From NCBI GenBank assembly GCA_965276955.1, contig CBDIBP010000047.1:60892-124891 (forward strand): 64,000 bases of DNA, written 5' to 3'. The notes beneath the pieces are model-generated. The model had not been told where the DNA came from. It saw only the letters and a program-made list of their open reading frames with translations, and made no database searches. The stretch comes from JABDEZ01 sp965276955 (GTDB lineage: Bacteria > Bacteroidota > Bacteroidia > Chitinophagales > Chitinophagaceae). Of this stretch, positions 28,490 through 37,106 are shown in pieces; within the stretch, counting starts at the first letter, position 1; every line of letters starts with the position of its first letter. The translations under genes and the position numbers were made by a program.

Positions 28490-30031
28490 TCAATGACAGA
28501 CAAACCAACAACTGGCGGCTTTTTGTAGTTCGACCTGATCGGTAGTAGCGTCGGAGGCCCAGGCGATGATGCCATCAGGACGTATCAATAAAGCACTCAT
28601 TCCTAACTGTTCCTTAGCGCTGCCTGAAACATACTTTATTTGATGCTCATACTTGTTCGCCCAGTTTTTCAGTGAAGCGTTCCTGTCAAAGTCAAGCAGT
28701 ATCCCGCGACCATCTTGCATGAGATCACCGATCGTTGTGCCGTCCAGATCAAAATTAGGAACGCTGTGACCTATGACCGGATGACCGTTGCCCAGATCGT
28801 AATGCGTGGACACGCCCCACACCCTGCCTGCAAAATACGTGGCACCATCGCGCGTATCCATCAGGTCGCGGATAATTGCATTCAGTGCTTGAGCAGCCGG
28901 GTCGTGGCTCATGATAGCAACCTGGGCGCGTGACCAGTCCAGGACCTTAACGCCTACCGGATGTCGTTCGTTAAAATAACTATCCAGTAAACCTTCGGGA
29001 GCCTTATTATGTATTGTTGCAGCCAGCTTCCAGCCCAGGTTCATAGCATCGCCAATGCCCAGGTTTAGCCCCTGACCACCTAATGGTGCGTGAATATGTG
29101 CGGCATCGCCAGCCAATAATACCCGCCCATTGCGGTAGGTAGTGGCCTGCCGTGCCCTGTCTGTCCATGTGGTAGCTATGTGCAGGGCTGTAATAGTAAC
29201 GTCTGTATTTGAAACACGACGTAATACATCCTGAACGTGGTTCAATGTGATAGGCTTGTCCGAGCCATGAAATGCACCTCCATCAAAATCCTGTATGATG
29301 AGGTAGCCAGGCTGCGACTGCAGATACATGCCTGTAGATGTTACATTTCGGCCAGACTTGAGCTTTTCGGGGTCAGCAATGTCCACCTTCGCAGAGTATC
29401 CGGTAAACTTAGGCTCTGTACCTGCGAAATCAAAACCACCCAACTTGCGCACAACGCTGCGTGCACCATCGCAACCCACCAGCCATTTACACCGGAAAGA
29501 TAGTTCGCCTGCCTGCACACTCACGTCGTTCTGAGTTTGGTGAAAGCTGGTAATAGCAAGACCACGCATGATAACTACACCCAAGTCTTCCGCCCGGCGT
29601 ACCAGCACCGTTTCCAGTTCCTGCATTTCTGAGATGAGAATGGTCTCTGTGGAGGTGGACAGGCGATATTTCCACTGTGAGCGGTCAATATCACCATCAT
29701 GAAAGGGGATGCCCGCAAAGTGGCCAACCTGGCGGCGAGCTCCTTGTCCTGAATTTTGGTGGGGACTTTTAAGGGTCTTATGAAGTTCAAGTTCGTGGAG
29801 TAAACCACGGCGGTAAAGGACTTCGATAGTAGGCGCTGAAAGCCCGCGTATACCAAAAGGAAGTTGTTTTACGGGTGAGTGTGGGTCTTCTGCTTTTTCC
29901 AGTATCAGTACCGAACACTTAGCCAAGGCCAGTTCGCAAGCCAGGAAAAGACCTACAGGCCCGGCGCCCGCGATAATAATGTCGTAAATAGGATGAGGTA
30001 CAGGTATACTGGTATCAAGTGTCGTGTTCAT
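28490..30031 (-). CDS. FAD-dependent aromatic-type monooxygenase (PheA/TfdB family)
   Basis: 513 residues. The N-terminal dinucleotide-binding GAGPVGLFLACELA (residues ~22-35), the DG motif region WLVGCDGARSVVRK and the second FAD motif GDAAHIHAPLGGQGLNLGIGD identify a group A flavin monooxygenase; the C-terminal thioredoxin-like domain characteristic of the phenol-hydroxylase branch is also present. Substrates in this branch are phenols, polyketide aromatics or antibiotics such as rifampicin and tetracycline, and cannot be narrowed here. The AraC regulator gene lies 40 bp upstream on the same strand, so the two probably form a regulator-enzyme unit. Confidence 0.85.
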   Translation of the reverse strand: MNTTLDTSIPVPHPIYDIIIAGAGPVGLFLACELALAKCSVLILEKAEDPHSPVKQLPFGIRGLSAPTIEVLYRRGLLHELELHKTLKSPHQNSGQGARRQVGHFAGIPFHDGDIDRSQWKYRLSTSTETILISEMQELETVLVRRAEDLGVVIMRGLAITSFHQTQNDVSVQAGELSFRCKWLVGCDGARSVVRKLGGFDFAGTEPKFTGYSAKVDIADPEKLKSGRNVTSTGMYLQSQPGYLIIQDFDGGAFHGSDKPITLNHVQDVLRRVSNTDVTITALHIATTWTDRARQATTYRNGRVLLAGDAAHIHAPLGGQGLNLGIGDAMNLGWKLAATIHNKAPEGLLDSYFNERHPVGVKVLDWSRAQVAIMSHDPAAQALNAIIRDLMDTRDGATYFAGRVWGVSTHYDLGNGHPVIGHSVPNFDLDGTTIGDLMQDGRGILLDFDRNASLKNWANKYEHQIKYVSGSAKEQLGMSALLIRPDGIIAWASDATTDQVELQKAASCWFVCH

Positions 30032-30071
30032 ATCTTATAATTGGAACACAAAATTCCAGAATACGCTACCG

Positions 30072-30890
30072 TCAGGCTTGTATAAATGCGACAATATTGT
30101 TACTCACTATAAGTTTTTTGTGGTTTGCATTGCGAGCGAATGCCGCAGGAGTGGTGCCGCTGTAACGTTTGAAGTCCCGGCTGAGATGCGATTGGTCTGT
30201 ATAGCCCAGTTCGTAAGCCAGACCTGCAAGGTTGCTATCAGGGTATAGCCATAAATGGTTTCGCACCTGTTCAAAACGTATGAGGCCCGAAACATCTTTT
30301 ACACTATGCCCGGAAGACCGCTTGAAGTTCCTTTCCAATGTACGGACCGTGGCATGGGCCGCTGCCGCTACCCGGCTTACGGGCATTGTACCCTTTGCTT
30401 TCCTCATAGCATCCCCTGCTTTTAGTAGTATACGGTTGGTAGCGATAGGTGAGCGAGCATCCAGGAAATACTGCTTTACTGTCGCTACTGCGTCTGCGAT
30501 GCTACCTGCATGAATGTACTGAGCCAGCGTGGATAGAAGCCCAGCAATGGGGTGCTCAAATTCCAGCACTCCTTGTTTGCCAGGTGGTATCCCCAGCAGA
30601 TCTAACACCGTCCATGGGAAGCACCTGATACCTAAGATCTCTAAACGACCTTCCGTATAAAATATAGCGGGCTTGTTGAGCAGGCCCATCAAGAACGGTG
30701 ATGATAATGGCTGCATATTGCCCTGTGCTGAAATGCTGTAGAGACTTCCGAAATGAAAAATAAGCTCAGCATAACCATCTGGCTGCACCTCAAAACTTGA
30801 TGGTTGGGCTCCCCGATCGCTAACATTGTACCAGAAGCATTTTATATTATCGCGCAGCTCTTCAGGAGACTCAAATTCTTGGTGCAGCAT
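30072..30890 (-). CDS. AraC-family transcriptional regulator
   Basis: 272 residues: an N-terminal sensing part of the DUF6597 type (residues ~1-150; YNVSDRGAQPSSFEVQPDGYAEL) and a C-terminal double helix-turn-helix AraC domain (MPVSRVAAAAHATVRTLERNFKRSSG, second helix pair ending YTDQSHLSRDFKRYSGTTP). It lies directly upstream of the monooxygenase gene and probably controls it. The ligand is unknown. Confidence 0.88.
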   Translation of the reverse strand: MLHQEFESPEELRDNIKCFWYNVSDRGAQPSSFEVQPDGYAELIFHFGSLYSISAQGNMQPLSSPFLMGLLNKPAIFYTEGRLEILGIRCFPWTVLDLLGIPPGKQGVLEFEHPIAGLLSTLAQYIHAGSIADAVATVKQYFLDARSPIATNRILLKAGDAMRKAKGTMPVSRVAAAAHATVRTLERNFKRSSGHSVKDVSGLIRFEQVRNHLWLYPDSNLAGLAYELGYTDQSHLSRDFKRYSGTTPAAFARNANHKKLIVSNNIVAFIQA

Positions 30891-30960
30891 CTTTTAAAGG
30901 TAATGTATTCTCCCTCGCAGGGCACATAGGATGTAGAGAATAGTATTCTTAAAAGTTAGT

Positions 30961-31257
30961 TTAATGTGGGAACATGAAAACTACCGGCTGGTCTGCAGGC
31001 ACATCGGGTGTTGCTGTAAAGGAAATGAAGCCACCGTAATTGAGTATCTGTGCTTTGATATTGTGTTTGCCTACACTCACATCAAAAGTTTGTGTGGAAT
31101 AGTTCTCTATTATGCCTTTCGGCTTATCGTCGATATATGCCTCGTATACATCCTTACTATTGTTTACAAATTGGATATGTCCTATAGATGCCTGCTTTTT
31201 GGAGCAAGAGCATAAAAATAGTGACAGTATTGCTAAGGGTATTATAAGTTTTTTCAT
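30961..31257 (-). CDS. Small lipoprotein, paralogue 1
   Basis: 98 residues with an SPII signal and lipobox LFLCSCSKK; the mature ~75-residue domain is beta-rich (GHIQFVNNSKDVYEAYIDDK, TFDVSVGKHNIKAQ, VPADQPVVFMFP). It clearly shares a fold with the next gene upstream on this strand (FDVSVG-H, PADQ-FMFP/FIFP). No family name is recognised. The two are tandem duplicates, separated by a 43-bp gap. Confidence 0.75.
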   Translation of the reverse strand: MKKLIIPLAILSLFLCSCSKKQASIGHIQFVNNSKDVYEAYIDDKPKGIIENYSTQTFDVSVGKHNIKAQILNYGGFISFTATPDVPADQPVVFMFPH

Positions 31258-31300
31258 TTGGGTGAATGGGTAAATTATTAATGGATCTTTTGGTCTTTAA

Positions 31301-31630
31301 TTATGGAAATATAAAAAGCGCCGTTTGGTCGGCAGGTATGTAAGGATCCCATGTAATAGGGGCAACAAGCCCTGTATTGCTTACTTGTTGTGCCTCCAGT
31401 TTGTGGAACCCCACGCTTACGTCGAATATTTGATCAGAATGCGGCTGTATTATGGTTTTAGCATTGCCGTCTATGATAGCTTGGTAAGTATCGTCGCTGC
31501 TGTTCTGGAATTGTGCATGCCCAGTTGGTGATGGCGTTTTACTACATGCAGCAAAGCAAATGAAAAAAGATAGGTAGATTAAGGGCTTTTTCAAGGTTAT
31601 GGTATTTGTGAAAAATAATATCTTTTGCAT
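31301..31630 (-). CDS. Small lipoprotein, paralogue 2
   Basis: 109 residues from the ATG at 31630 (MQKILFFTN...), with lipobox FAACSKT. The mature domain aligns with paralogue 1 along its whole length (GHAQFQNSSDDTYQAIIDG, IFDVSVGFHKLEAQ, IPADQTALFIFP). A longer reading frame extends upstream, but it crosses the terminator and the tRNA gene, so the shorter start is right. It follows the tRNA-Glu terminator by 6 bp, so its promoter must be inside or near that hairpin or it relies on read-through. Confidence 0.75.
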   Translation of the reverse strand: MQKILFFTNTITLKKPLIYLSFFICFAACSKTPSPTGHAQFQNSSDDTYQAIIDGNAKTIIQPHSDQIFDVSVGFHKLEAQQVSNTGLVAPITWDPYIPADQTALFIFP

Positions 31631-31636
31631 TAAAAT

Positions 31637-31669
31637 AAAAGCCTGCAAAGTATTAATTTGCAGGCTTTT
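31637..31669 (-). terminator. Terminator after tRNA-Glu
   Basis: 13-bp perfect stem AAAAGCCTGCAAA / TTTGCAGGCTTTT (31637-31649, 31657-31669) with a 7-nt loop, beginning 6 bp past the tRNA 3' end. Confidence 0.85.
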
Positions 31670-31674
31670 CTCAG

Positions 31675-31746
31675 TAGCACGTACGGGAGTCGAACCCGTC
31701 ATTCCTCCGTGAAAGGGAGGCGTCTTAACCGATTGACCAACGCGCC
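31675..31746 (-). tRNA. tRNA-Glu (TTC anticodon)
   Basis: 72 nt, with a full cloverleaf by eye: 7-bp acceptor (GGCGCGT paired with ACGTGCT, two G-U pairs), a D-arm with GGTTAA, an anticodon stem CCTCC/GGAGG around cTTTCAC with TTC at 31713-31711 (positions 34-36), and a T-arm CGGGTTCGACTCCCG. CCA is not encoded. TTC decodes GAA and GAG; MnmA in this window would thiolate its wobble U. A terminator follows directly. Confidence 0.97.
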
Positions 31747-31815
31747 GTTTTTCAATTGGGATTGCAAAGATAAGCAGTGTTTTCTTTCTGCCAAACTTTT
31801 TGCCCAATTTATTTT

Positions 31816-32583
31816 TTAGGCAGCCACCATAGCACTAATTATGCCTAAGAAATCTTCCGCTTTTAATGCCGCACCACCTATAAGGCCGCCATCTACATCG
31901 GGGCAGGCAAACAGTTCGGCTGCGTTGCTGGGTTTGCAACTGCCACCATATAGTATGGTCATGTGGTCTGCAGTATCATTACCATACTGTGCTGCTACTA
32001 TGCTGCGGATATGCGCATGCATCTCTTGCGCCTGTGCCGATGATGCAGTGAGGCCCGTGCCTATGGCCCATATAGGCTCGTAAGCAAGTGTTATGTTCTT
32101 TAGCTGTGCTGCATCCAGATGAAACAGTCCAGCTCTTATTTGCTTTTCTACGTAATCGTTTTGCGTACCTGCTTCGCGTATGGCTTGTGGTTCGCCGCAG
32201 CAGAATATCACTTTGAGGTTGTTAGCGAGTGCCTGGTCGGTTTTTTTAGCCAGCAGGGCATCACCTTCATGGTAGGACTCCCTGCGCTCAGAGTGGCCTA
32301 TAATAACGTAAGCAGCGCCCACACTTTGCAGCATGCTCGCCGATACCTCGCCAGTATAAGCGCCCAATGCATTTTCGTTGCAGTTTTGAGCGGCCAGGTA
32401 GGTATGTGGCGTATCTTTTATTTGGTCGCCAACTGCGGCCAGGTGCACGTAGGGTGGAGCTATTACCACTTGTTTATTATCGCTAAGCCCTTTTAAGCCA
32501 GCTATGATATCAACTACAAGTGCATTCCCTTCTTGCAGGGTCAGGTTCATTTTCCAGTTACCGGCTACTATTTTTTTACGCAT
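31816..32583 (-). CDS. tpiA: Triosephosphate isomerase
   Basis: 255 residues with all catalytic motifs: NWKMN (Asn, Lys), IGHSERR (His) and AYEPIWAIGTG (Glu), plus the C-terminal GGSCKPSNA and GGLIGGAALK phosphate-binding loops. It interconverts dihydroxyacetone phosphate and glyceraldehyde-3-phosphate in glycolysis. On the same strand 26 bp downstream of the GlmU-like gene, so possibly co-transcribed. Confidence 0.96.
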   Translation of the reverse strand: MRKKIVAGNWKMNLTLQEGNALVVDIIAGLKGLSDNKQVVIAPPYVHLAAVGDQIKDTPHTYLAAQNCNENALGAYTGEVSASMLQSVGAAYVIIGHSERRESYHEGDALLAKKTDQALANNLKVIFCCGEPQAIREAGTQNDYVEKQIRAGLFHLDAAQLKNITLAYEPIWAIGTGLTASSAQAQEMHAHIRSIVAAQYGNDTADHMTILYGGSCKPSNAAELFACPDVDGGLIGGAALKAEDFLGIISAMVAA

Positions 32584-32609
32584 ACTATACTACTGCTTTA
32601 GTTATATTA

Positions 32610-33809
32610 TTATTCGTGTATAAAAAGTTGTCTTTGTACCGCTGTTCGTTCGTACAGGTCGCGGTACATTTCTTTTTCAGCTTCATTCAGCTGTTTGCCC
32701 CGGCGCGCCATCATTCGGGCTGCTGTTTCCAGCGCTTTTTCTGGCCGGTGGGGTACCATGCCATCGCTGCCGCCCCAACTAAAGGACGGTATGTATTTTT
32801 CTGGAAAGCCAGCGCCATAGATATTGCAACATGCACCTACTATAGTCCCGGTATTGAACATAGTATTGATGCCACACTTGGAGTGGTCGCCCATCAGCAG
32901 GCCGCAAAAGGTGAGGCCCGTGTGTACCGACTTGTTGGTGTACTCATCCCATATCTTTATACCATCGTAATTGTTCTTGAGGTTAGAGCAATTTGTATCG
33001 GCGCCAAGGTTGCACCATTCACCTATCACGGCATTGCCCAGGTAGCCTTCGTGTGCTTTGTTGCTGTTGGCAAAGAATATCACATTGTTCAGCTCTCCAC
33101 CCACTTTGCAACCCGGGCCTATGGTGGTGGCCCCGTATATTTTAGCGCCCATTTTTATTAGTGCATTCTCACACAATGCCAGTGGGCCACGTATCAGTAC
33201 ACCTTCCTGGATCTCTGCATCCTTCCCAATATATACAGGGCCTGCCTGCGCATTTATGATGCAGCCAGGGTATATCTTAGCGCCATTTTCTATAAATATA
33301 TCCGTACCGCTTACGGTAACGTTCGCAGGTACTGGTTCGCTTTTTCTGTTCTTAGTTGTTGTTTTGAAGTCGGCCTTAATGGACCAATCATTTTTTACAA
33401 AGATGTCCCAAACGTTTTTGAGAAGGTGAATCTCTTCATCCACATATTGGGCAGGGAAAGATGATGTGTGTGTGGCAATGGTATCTGTGTGCAATTCATC
33501 GGCAGTGCGCACAGCTATAAGTTGCTCTCCTTTTACCAGCTTCTGCCCCGGCTGCAGTTTATTTATGGCTACAGCAAGGTCATGTGTTCCAAATACAGCT
33601 GCATTTATGTACGTGATGTCGCCAGTTGCCTTAGCTGTGTAAATAGGTTGCAGGTAAGGTGCCGTTAAAGTACCTGTTGCCACCATTAAGAAAGCTTCCC
33701 AGCGCTCGCGCATGGTATATATACCACAACGTATGTCTGCTATAGCACGGGTATGTGTAAAGGGCAGTAACTGGTGCCGCGTGGTGTCGTCGAAAAGTAT
33801 GAATTGCAT
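32610..33809 (-). CDS. GlmU-family sugar nucleotidyltransferase-like protein
   Basis: 399 residues. The N-terminal part (1-190) is a degenerate nucleotidyltransferase-like region (FILFDDTTRHQLLPFTHTRA), and the C-terminal ~200 residues form left-handed beta-helix hexapeptide repeats (IYPGCIINAQAGPVYIGKDAE, VGGELNNVIFFANSNKAHEGYLGNAVIG, GLLMGDHSKCGINTMFNTG). This is the Bacteroidota GlmU-like family; full GlmU activity is not assured because the usual GXGTRM-type nucleotide-binding loop is not seen. A role in envelope precursor synthesis is plausible. Confidence 0.82.
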   Translation of the reverse strand: MQFILFDDTTRHQLLPFTHTRAIADIRCGIYTMRERWEAFLMVATGTLTAPYLQPIYTAKATGDITYINAAVFGTHDLAVAINKLQPGQKLVKGEQLIAVRTADELHTDTIATHTSSFPAQYVDEEIHLLKNVWDIFVKNDWSIKADFKTTTKNRKSEPVPANVTVSGTDIFIENGAKIYPGCIINAQAGPVYIGKDAEIQEGVLIRGPLALCENALIKMGAKIYGATTIGPGCKVGGELNNVIFFANSNKAHEGYLGNAVIGEWCNLGADTNCSNLKNNYDGIKIWDEYTNKSVHTGLTFCGLLMGDHSKCGINTMFNTGTIVGACCNIYGAGFPEKYIPSFSWGGSDGMVPHRPEKALETAARMMARRGKQLNEAEKEMYRDLYERTAVQRQLFIHE

Positions 33810-33815
33810 AAAAAG

Positions 33816-33843
33816 AAAGATCCCGATAAAAGTCGGGATCTTT
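33816..33843 (-). terminator. Terminator after rpmE
   Basis: 11-bp stem AAAGATCCCGA / TCGGGATCTTT with a 6-nt loop; on the minus strand the right arm is followed by CTTTTTA. It lies 37 bp past rpmE and directly before the GlmU-like start codon. Confidence 0.85.
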
Positions 33844-33879
33844 AAAGCTTAATACAAGTATTTTGCAGAAAAAAAGAAA

Positions 33880-34131
33880 TTAAGCCTTTTTCTCGTAACG
33901 TTTCTTGAATTTCTCGATACGGCCTGCAGTATCTACGAACATTGATTTACCAGTATAGAATGGGTGAGACATGTGAGAGATCTCGACCTTTACTATAGGG
34001 TACTCTTTACCATCTTCCCAAACAATACTTTCTTTGGTTGGCGCTGCAGAGCGTGTAAGGAATGAATAATCGTTTGAAGTATCTTTAAATACTACAAGGC
34101 GGTACGCCTCTGGATGAATGCCTTTTTTCAT
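33880..34131 (-). CDS. rpmE2: 50S ribosomal protein L31, type B
   Basis: 83 residues from ATG at 34131 (MKKGIHPEAYRLVVFKDTS), the normal family start; a longer frame reaching 34185 has no support. Type B features: no CxxC zinc site (the family's zinc-free form) and motifs VEISHMSHPFYTGKSMFVDTAGRIEKF. Structural protein of the large ribosomal subunit. Type B L31 often replaces the zinc form under low zinc in other bacteria, but in Bacteroidota it is the usual form. Confidence 0.94.
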   Translation of the reverse strand: MKKGIHPEAYRLVVFKDTSNDYSFLTRSAAPTKESIVWEDGKEYPIVKVEISHMSHPFYTGKSMFVDTAGRIEKFKKRYEKKA

Positions 34132-34246
34132 TTTTATTGCCTTTTTAATGCATGGATTTGGCCATGCGTGAAATAGAGGATGCAAAAGTATATTAAAATA
34201 GATCTTCTTCCAAAAAAGAAAGTAGATATTTTATTATTCTTTTATT

Positions 34247-34771
34247 TTAATTGATGGCCATCTTGTCAATATCTGCTGTGGCCTGCTCTACGCTCTGGTA
34301 CTTGCCTACTATTTTGCCACTTGCATCGATAAGGAAAGTTTGTGGTACGAACTGTACGCCATATATTTCAGCAGGTTTAGATCCCCAGCCACCGAGGTCG
34401 CTCATGTGGTAGTCCCAAGAAAGACCATCTTTCTGTATCGCTGCGATCCATGCATCTTTCTTCTGGTCAAGAGATACACTTACTACAGTGAAACCCTTCT
34501 TGGCATTTTTAAATTTCTTAGTGCTGTATTTTTTGTAAGTTTCTACCAGCGCCGGGCTGCTCCTGCGGCAAGGGCCACACCATGATGCCCAGAAATCGAG
34601 CAGTACCACACGGTCTTTGTTTATTTTAGATAGTTCTATATTTTCCCCTTTAGGATTCTGAAATGCAAGTTCAGGGGCTTTTTGGCCTACCTGTATCTTA
34701 GTATTCTCGTACTGTGCGTGCGCAAAATTTACAGATAATGCCAGCAGCAGGGTTGCAAAGATCTTTTTCAT
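34247..34771 (-). CDS. TlpA-like thioredoxin-family protein
   Basis: 174 residues. Signal peptide (MKKIFATLLLALSVNFAHAQ) and a thioredoxin fold with the redox motif WCGPC inside FWASWCGPCRRSSPA, Glu/Asp insertion and a cis-Pro near VPQTFLID. These features fit the TlpA/ResA/DsbE-like group of periplasmic thiol-disulfide reductases (AhpC-TSA/Redoxin fold). A function in cytochrome maturation or periplasmic thiol reduction is plausible but not specific. Confidence 0.88.
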   Translation of the reverse strand: MKKIFATLLLALSVNFAHAQYENTKIQVGQKAPELAFQNPKGENIELSKINKDRVVLLDFWASWCGPCRRSSPALVETYKKYSTKKFKNAKKGFTVVSVSLDQKKDAWIAAIQKDGLSWDYHMSDLGGWGSKPAEIYGVQFVPQTFLIDASGKIVGKYQSVEQATADIDKMAIN

Positions 34772-34844
34772 CGCTTATTAGTTCTGTTTGTAAAAAGGTA
34801 AAGATAACTAAGAATAGTTTTCCATTCAAATTATGGTTGGCAGG

Positions 34845-35609
34845 CTACAAATGCAGCGTAAGGCCATCATAAGCCAGGAACATATTATCGGGCAATATAG
34901 CATTCACCTCGTCGTGCAGGCCAAGCTGGTGGCTGATATGTGTAAAATATGCAGCGCCTGCGCCTATCTCCGCAGCAATAGCCGTAGCTTCATTCAGCGT
35001 GTAATGGGATATGTGGGGTTCATGTCTTAGCGCATTAAGAACAATAGCATCGCTGCCCTTTATTTTTGCCATCTCTTCCGGGGCTATATAATTGGCGTCT
35101 GTTATGTAAGTGAAGTTCTTAATGCGGAAACCCAATACTTCCATTTTGTAATGCAGTACACGAATAGGGGTTATCTCCAGCCCATTTATATTAAAAGTAT
35201 CGTTGCTGTTTATGGTATGCAGATTCACCTTAGGTACGCCAGGGTAGTTCTGCTCTGTGAATATGTAAGAGAACTCGCGTCGCAATGCTTCCTGGGTAGC
35301 TGTTGTTGCATATACTTCCATCGGTTTGTTGTCGTGGTAGTTGTATGCCCTTACGTCATCAAGCCCGGCCACATGGTCTTTATGTCCGTGGGTGAATACA
35401 ATAGCATCCAGCTTATGCACTTTGGCACGTAGCATCTGGTATCTAAAATCGGGGCCACTGTCTATCACTATGCTGGCTTCTGGTGTTTCTATCCATATGG
35501 CGCTGCGCAGCCGGTTGTCTTTGCGGTTGGCCGATGTGCATACTGCGCAACCGCACCCTATAAAGGGTACGCCCTGCGATGTGCCAGTACCTAAGAATGT
35601 AACTTTCAC
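34845..35609 (-). CDS. Metallo-beta-lactamase-fold phosphodiesterase-like hydrolase
   Basis: 254 residues from GTG at 35609, which overlaps the upstream gene's TAG stop by one base (TAGTG), giving VKVTFLGTGTSQGVPFIGC as the family-typical N-terminus. A longer frame reaching 35681 would overlap the upstream gene. The zinc motif FTHGHKDHVAGLDD (HxHxDH) is present, with downstream His residues in HYKME and TDANYI. The nearest groups are PhnP/RNase Z-like phosphodiesterases. Substrate unknown; likely cytoplasmic. Confidence 0.82.
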   Translation of the reverse strand: MKVTFLGTGTSQGVPFIGCGCAVCTSANRKDNRLRSAIWIETPEASIVIDSGPDFRYQMLRAKVHKLDAIVFTHGHKDHVAGLDDVRAYNYHDNKPMEVYATTATQEALRREFSYIFTEQNYPGVPKVNLHTINSNDTFNINGLEITPIRVLHYKMEVLGFRIKNFTYITDANYIAPEEMAKIKGSDAIVLNALRHEPHISHYTLNEATAIAAEIGAGAAYFTHISHQLGLHDEVNAILPDNMFLAYDGLTLHL

Positions 35610-35917
35610 TATAGGTCCATTTGGGTTTGTACAGATGTATCGTTGCCTTGCAGCGGGTTTTCCATTATGGCTTTGTACCATTTCAGCATCTCGCCGCTAA
35701 AGTCCTCTTCTTTCACTGTTAGGGTAGGCAGTATCTCCACCAATGAGTTGATACGACCTTCTATGCTCAAAAATTTATTGATAACAGCAACCCGTTTGTC
35801 CTCAAGTACACAATAGCCCGAATTGAAATTCCCTTTCTCGTAACGTATCACGTAGTGGGCTTCTTCGTAAAGCTGTTCCAGTTTTTTTAGCGTGTTTGGC
35901 GTATATTTGAAGTTCAT
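35609..35917 (-). CDS. Conserved hypothetical protein
   Basis: 102 residues, cytoplasmic, no signal or membrane helix. The sequence (NTLKKLEQLYEEAHYVIRYEKGNFNSGYC, KRVAVINKFLSIEGRINSL) is not assigned to a named family by me. It is translationally coupled to the following metallo-beta-lactamase gene through TAGTG, which suggests a shared process. Confidence 0.75.
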   Translation of the reverse strand: MNFKYTPNTLKKLEQLYEEAHYVIRYEKGNFNSGYCVLEDKRVAVINKFLSIEGRINSLVEILPTLTVKEEDFSGEMLKWYKAIMENPLQGNDTSVQTQMDL

Positions 35918-35935
35918 TTGTATTGATCGATCTCG

Positions 35936-36616
35936 ATGGCTAAAGGTAAAAAATTAAGCTCATTAATAGCTGTATGGATAGTATTATTGATATGTGCAGC
36001 CAGAACTTATGGACAGGAATCACCAGAATCAAACTATTATATAGAGGAACCACGCATATTTTATGGCGGCCTGGTAGCAGGAGGGAATTTTTGCCAGGTA
36101 GATGGGGACTACTATGCAGGCTATCATAAGACGGGGGCCAATGTAGGTGGCATTGTGTATGCCCAAATAAGAAAACATGCAGCACTAAGCCTGGAGATAC
36201 TATACTCTGAAAAAGGTAGTAAAAGTAACCTGGCGAGAGTATTGGGCACCACGGTAATAACCAACTACGGCATCAATACCAATTATGCAGAAATACCGGT
36301 AATGATCAATTACTTTGACAAGCGAAAGAGTCATTTTGGTGCTGGTCTATCTTATTCGCAGTTGGTAAGTGTTACTGAAACCGTAACTACAGTCCCAGGG
36401 CCGCCGTCAATAGACCTATCAAAATATCCTTTTAAGAAAAGCGATCTTAACGTGCTTGCAGGGGTAGACCTGCACCTGATAAAAGGGCTGTTCCTGAATG
36501 TACGCTTCCAGTATTCTATACTGCCTGTACGTACAGATATACCTCCTGACCCATATGCCCGTTCCAAACAATATCAAAATTTGTGGGTGGTGCGGTTCAT
36601 GTACCTGTTCATCTAA
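35936..36616 (+). CDS. PorT-like outer-membrane beta-barrel protein
   Basis: 226 residues. Signal peptide (MAKGKKLSSLIAVWIVLLICAARTYGQ), then a small barrel with alternating strands: GGLVAGGNFCQVDGDYYAGY, ALSLEILYSEKGSK, EIPVMINYF and a terminal LWVVRFMYLFI ending in an aromatic. This is the PorT/OMP_b-brl family common in Bacteroidota. It overlaps nothing and is followed 14 bp later by the thioesterase gene, so the two may be co-transcribed. Confidence 0.8.
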   Translation: MAKGKKLSSLIAVWIVLLICAARTYGQESPESNYYIEEPRIFYGGLVAGGNFCQVDGDYYAGYHKTGANVGGIVYAQIRKHAALSLEILYSEKGSKSNLARVLGTTVITNYGINTNYAEIPVMINYFDKRKSHFGAGLSYSQLVSVTETVTTVPGPPSIDLSKYPFKKSDLNVLAGVDLHLIKGLFLNVRFQYSILPVRTDIPPDPYARSKQYQNLWVVRFMYLFI

Positions 36617-36630
36617 TCCAACTCTTTTCT

Positions 36631-37050
36631 ATGTTTAATTTTCCTGTAAAGCTGCAATTGAGGATAGACTGGAGCGAGATGGATATGTTCGGACATGTGA
36701 ACAATGTGAACTACTTCAAGTATATACAGGCATCAAGGGTCAACTATTGGGAGGCCATAGCGCTGGTAAAAATATTTGAAGAGAGTAAGGTGGGGCCTAT
36801 ATTGTTATCTACACAATGCCAGTTCATGCAGCCTTTGCATTATCCCGGTAACATCACCATACAGGCAAGTATAGAGTTCATAAAAACCACCAGCTTTGGC
36901 ATATACCACCAGATACTGAATGACAAGAACGAAGTAGCGGCAGAGGCTCACGATGTAATAGTCATGTTCGATTTTAACACCAACCAGAAGGTCGTTTTTC
37001 CGGATCATTTCAGGAAGAGGGTACAGGAGCTGGAAGAGAAGAGCTACTAA
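36631..37050 (+). CDS. Hotdog-fold acyl-CoA thioesterase
   Basis: 139 residues from ATG at 36631 (MFNFPVKLQLRIDWSEMDMF). The signature DWSEMDMFGHVNNVNYFKY is the 4-hydroxybenzoyl-CoA thioesterase type (DxxxxGHVNN), with the catalytic Asp. It hydrolyses acyl-CoA or related thioesters in the cytoplasm; the specific substrate cannot be told. A longer frame from 36583 would overlap the barrel gene. Confidence 0.88.
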   Translation: MFNFPVKLQLRIDWSEMDMFGHVNNVNYFKYIQASRVNYWEAIALVKIFEESKVGPILLSTQCQFMQPLHYPGNITIQASIEFIKTTSFGIYHQILNDKNEVAAEAHDVIVMFDFNTNQKVVFPDHFRKRVQELEEKSY

Positions 37051-37106
37051 AATCAATTGGCAACATAACTGACCAGGCACTATATGCAAATATATTAGCA
37101 GATCTG

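Noticed and set aside
31631..31807. N-terminal extension of the lipoprotein gene across the tRNA
   Set aside because: It would translate the tRNA-Glu and its terminator; the ATG at 31630 gives a proper lipoprotein signal.
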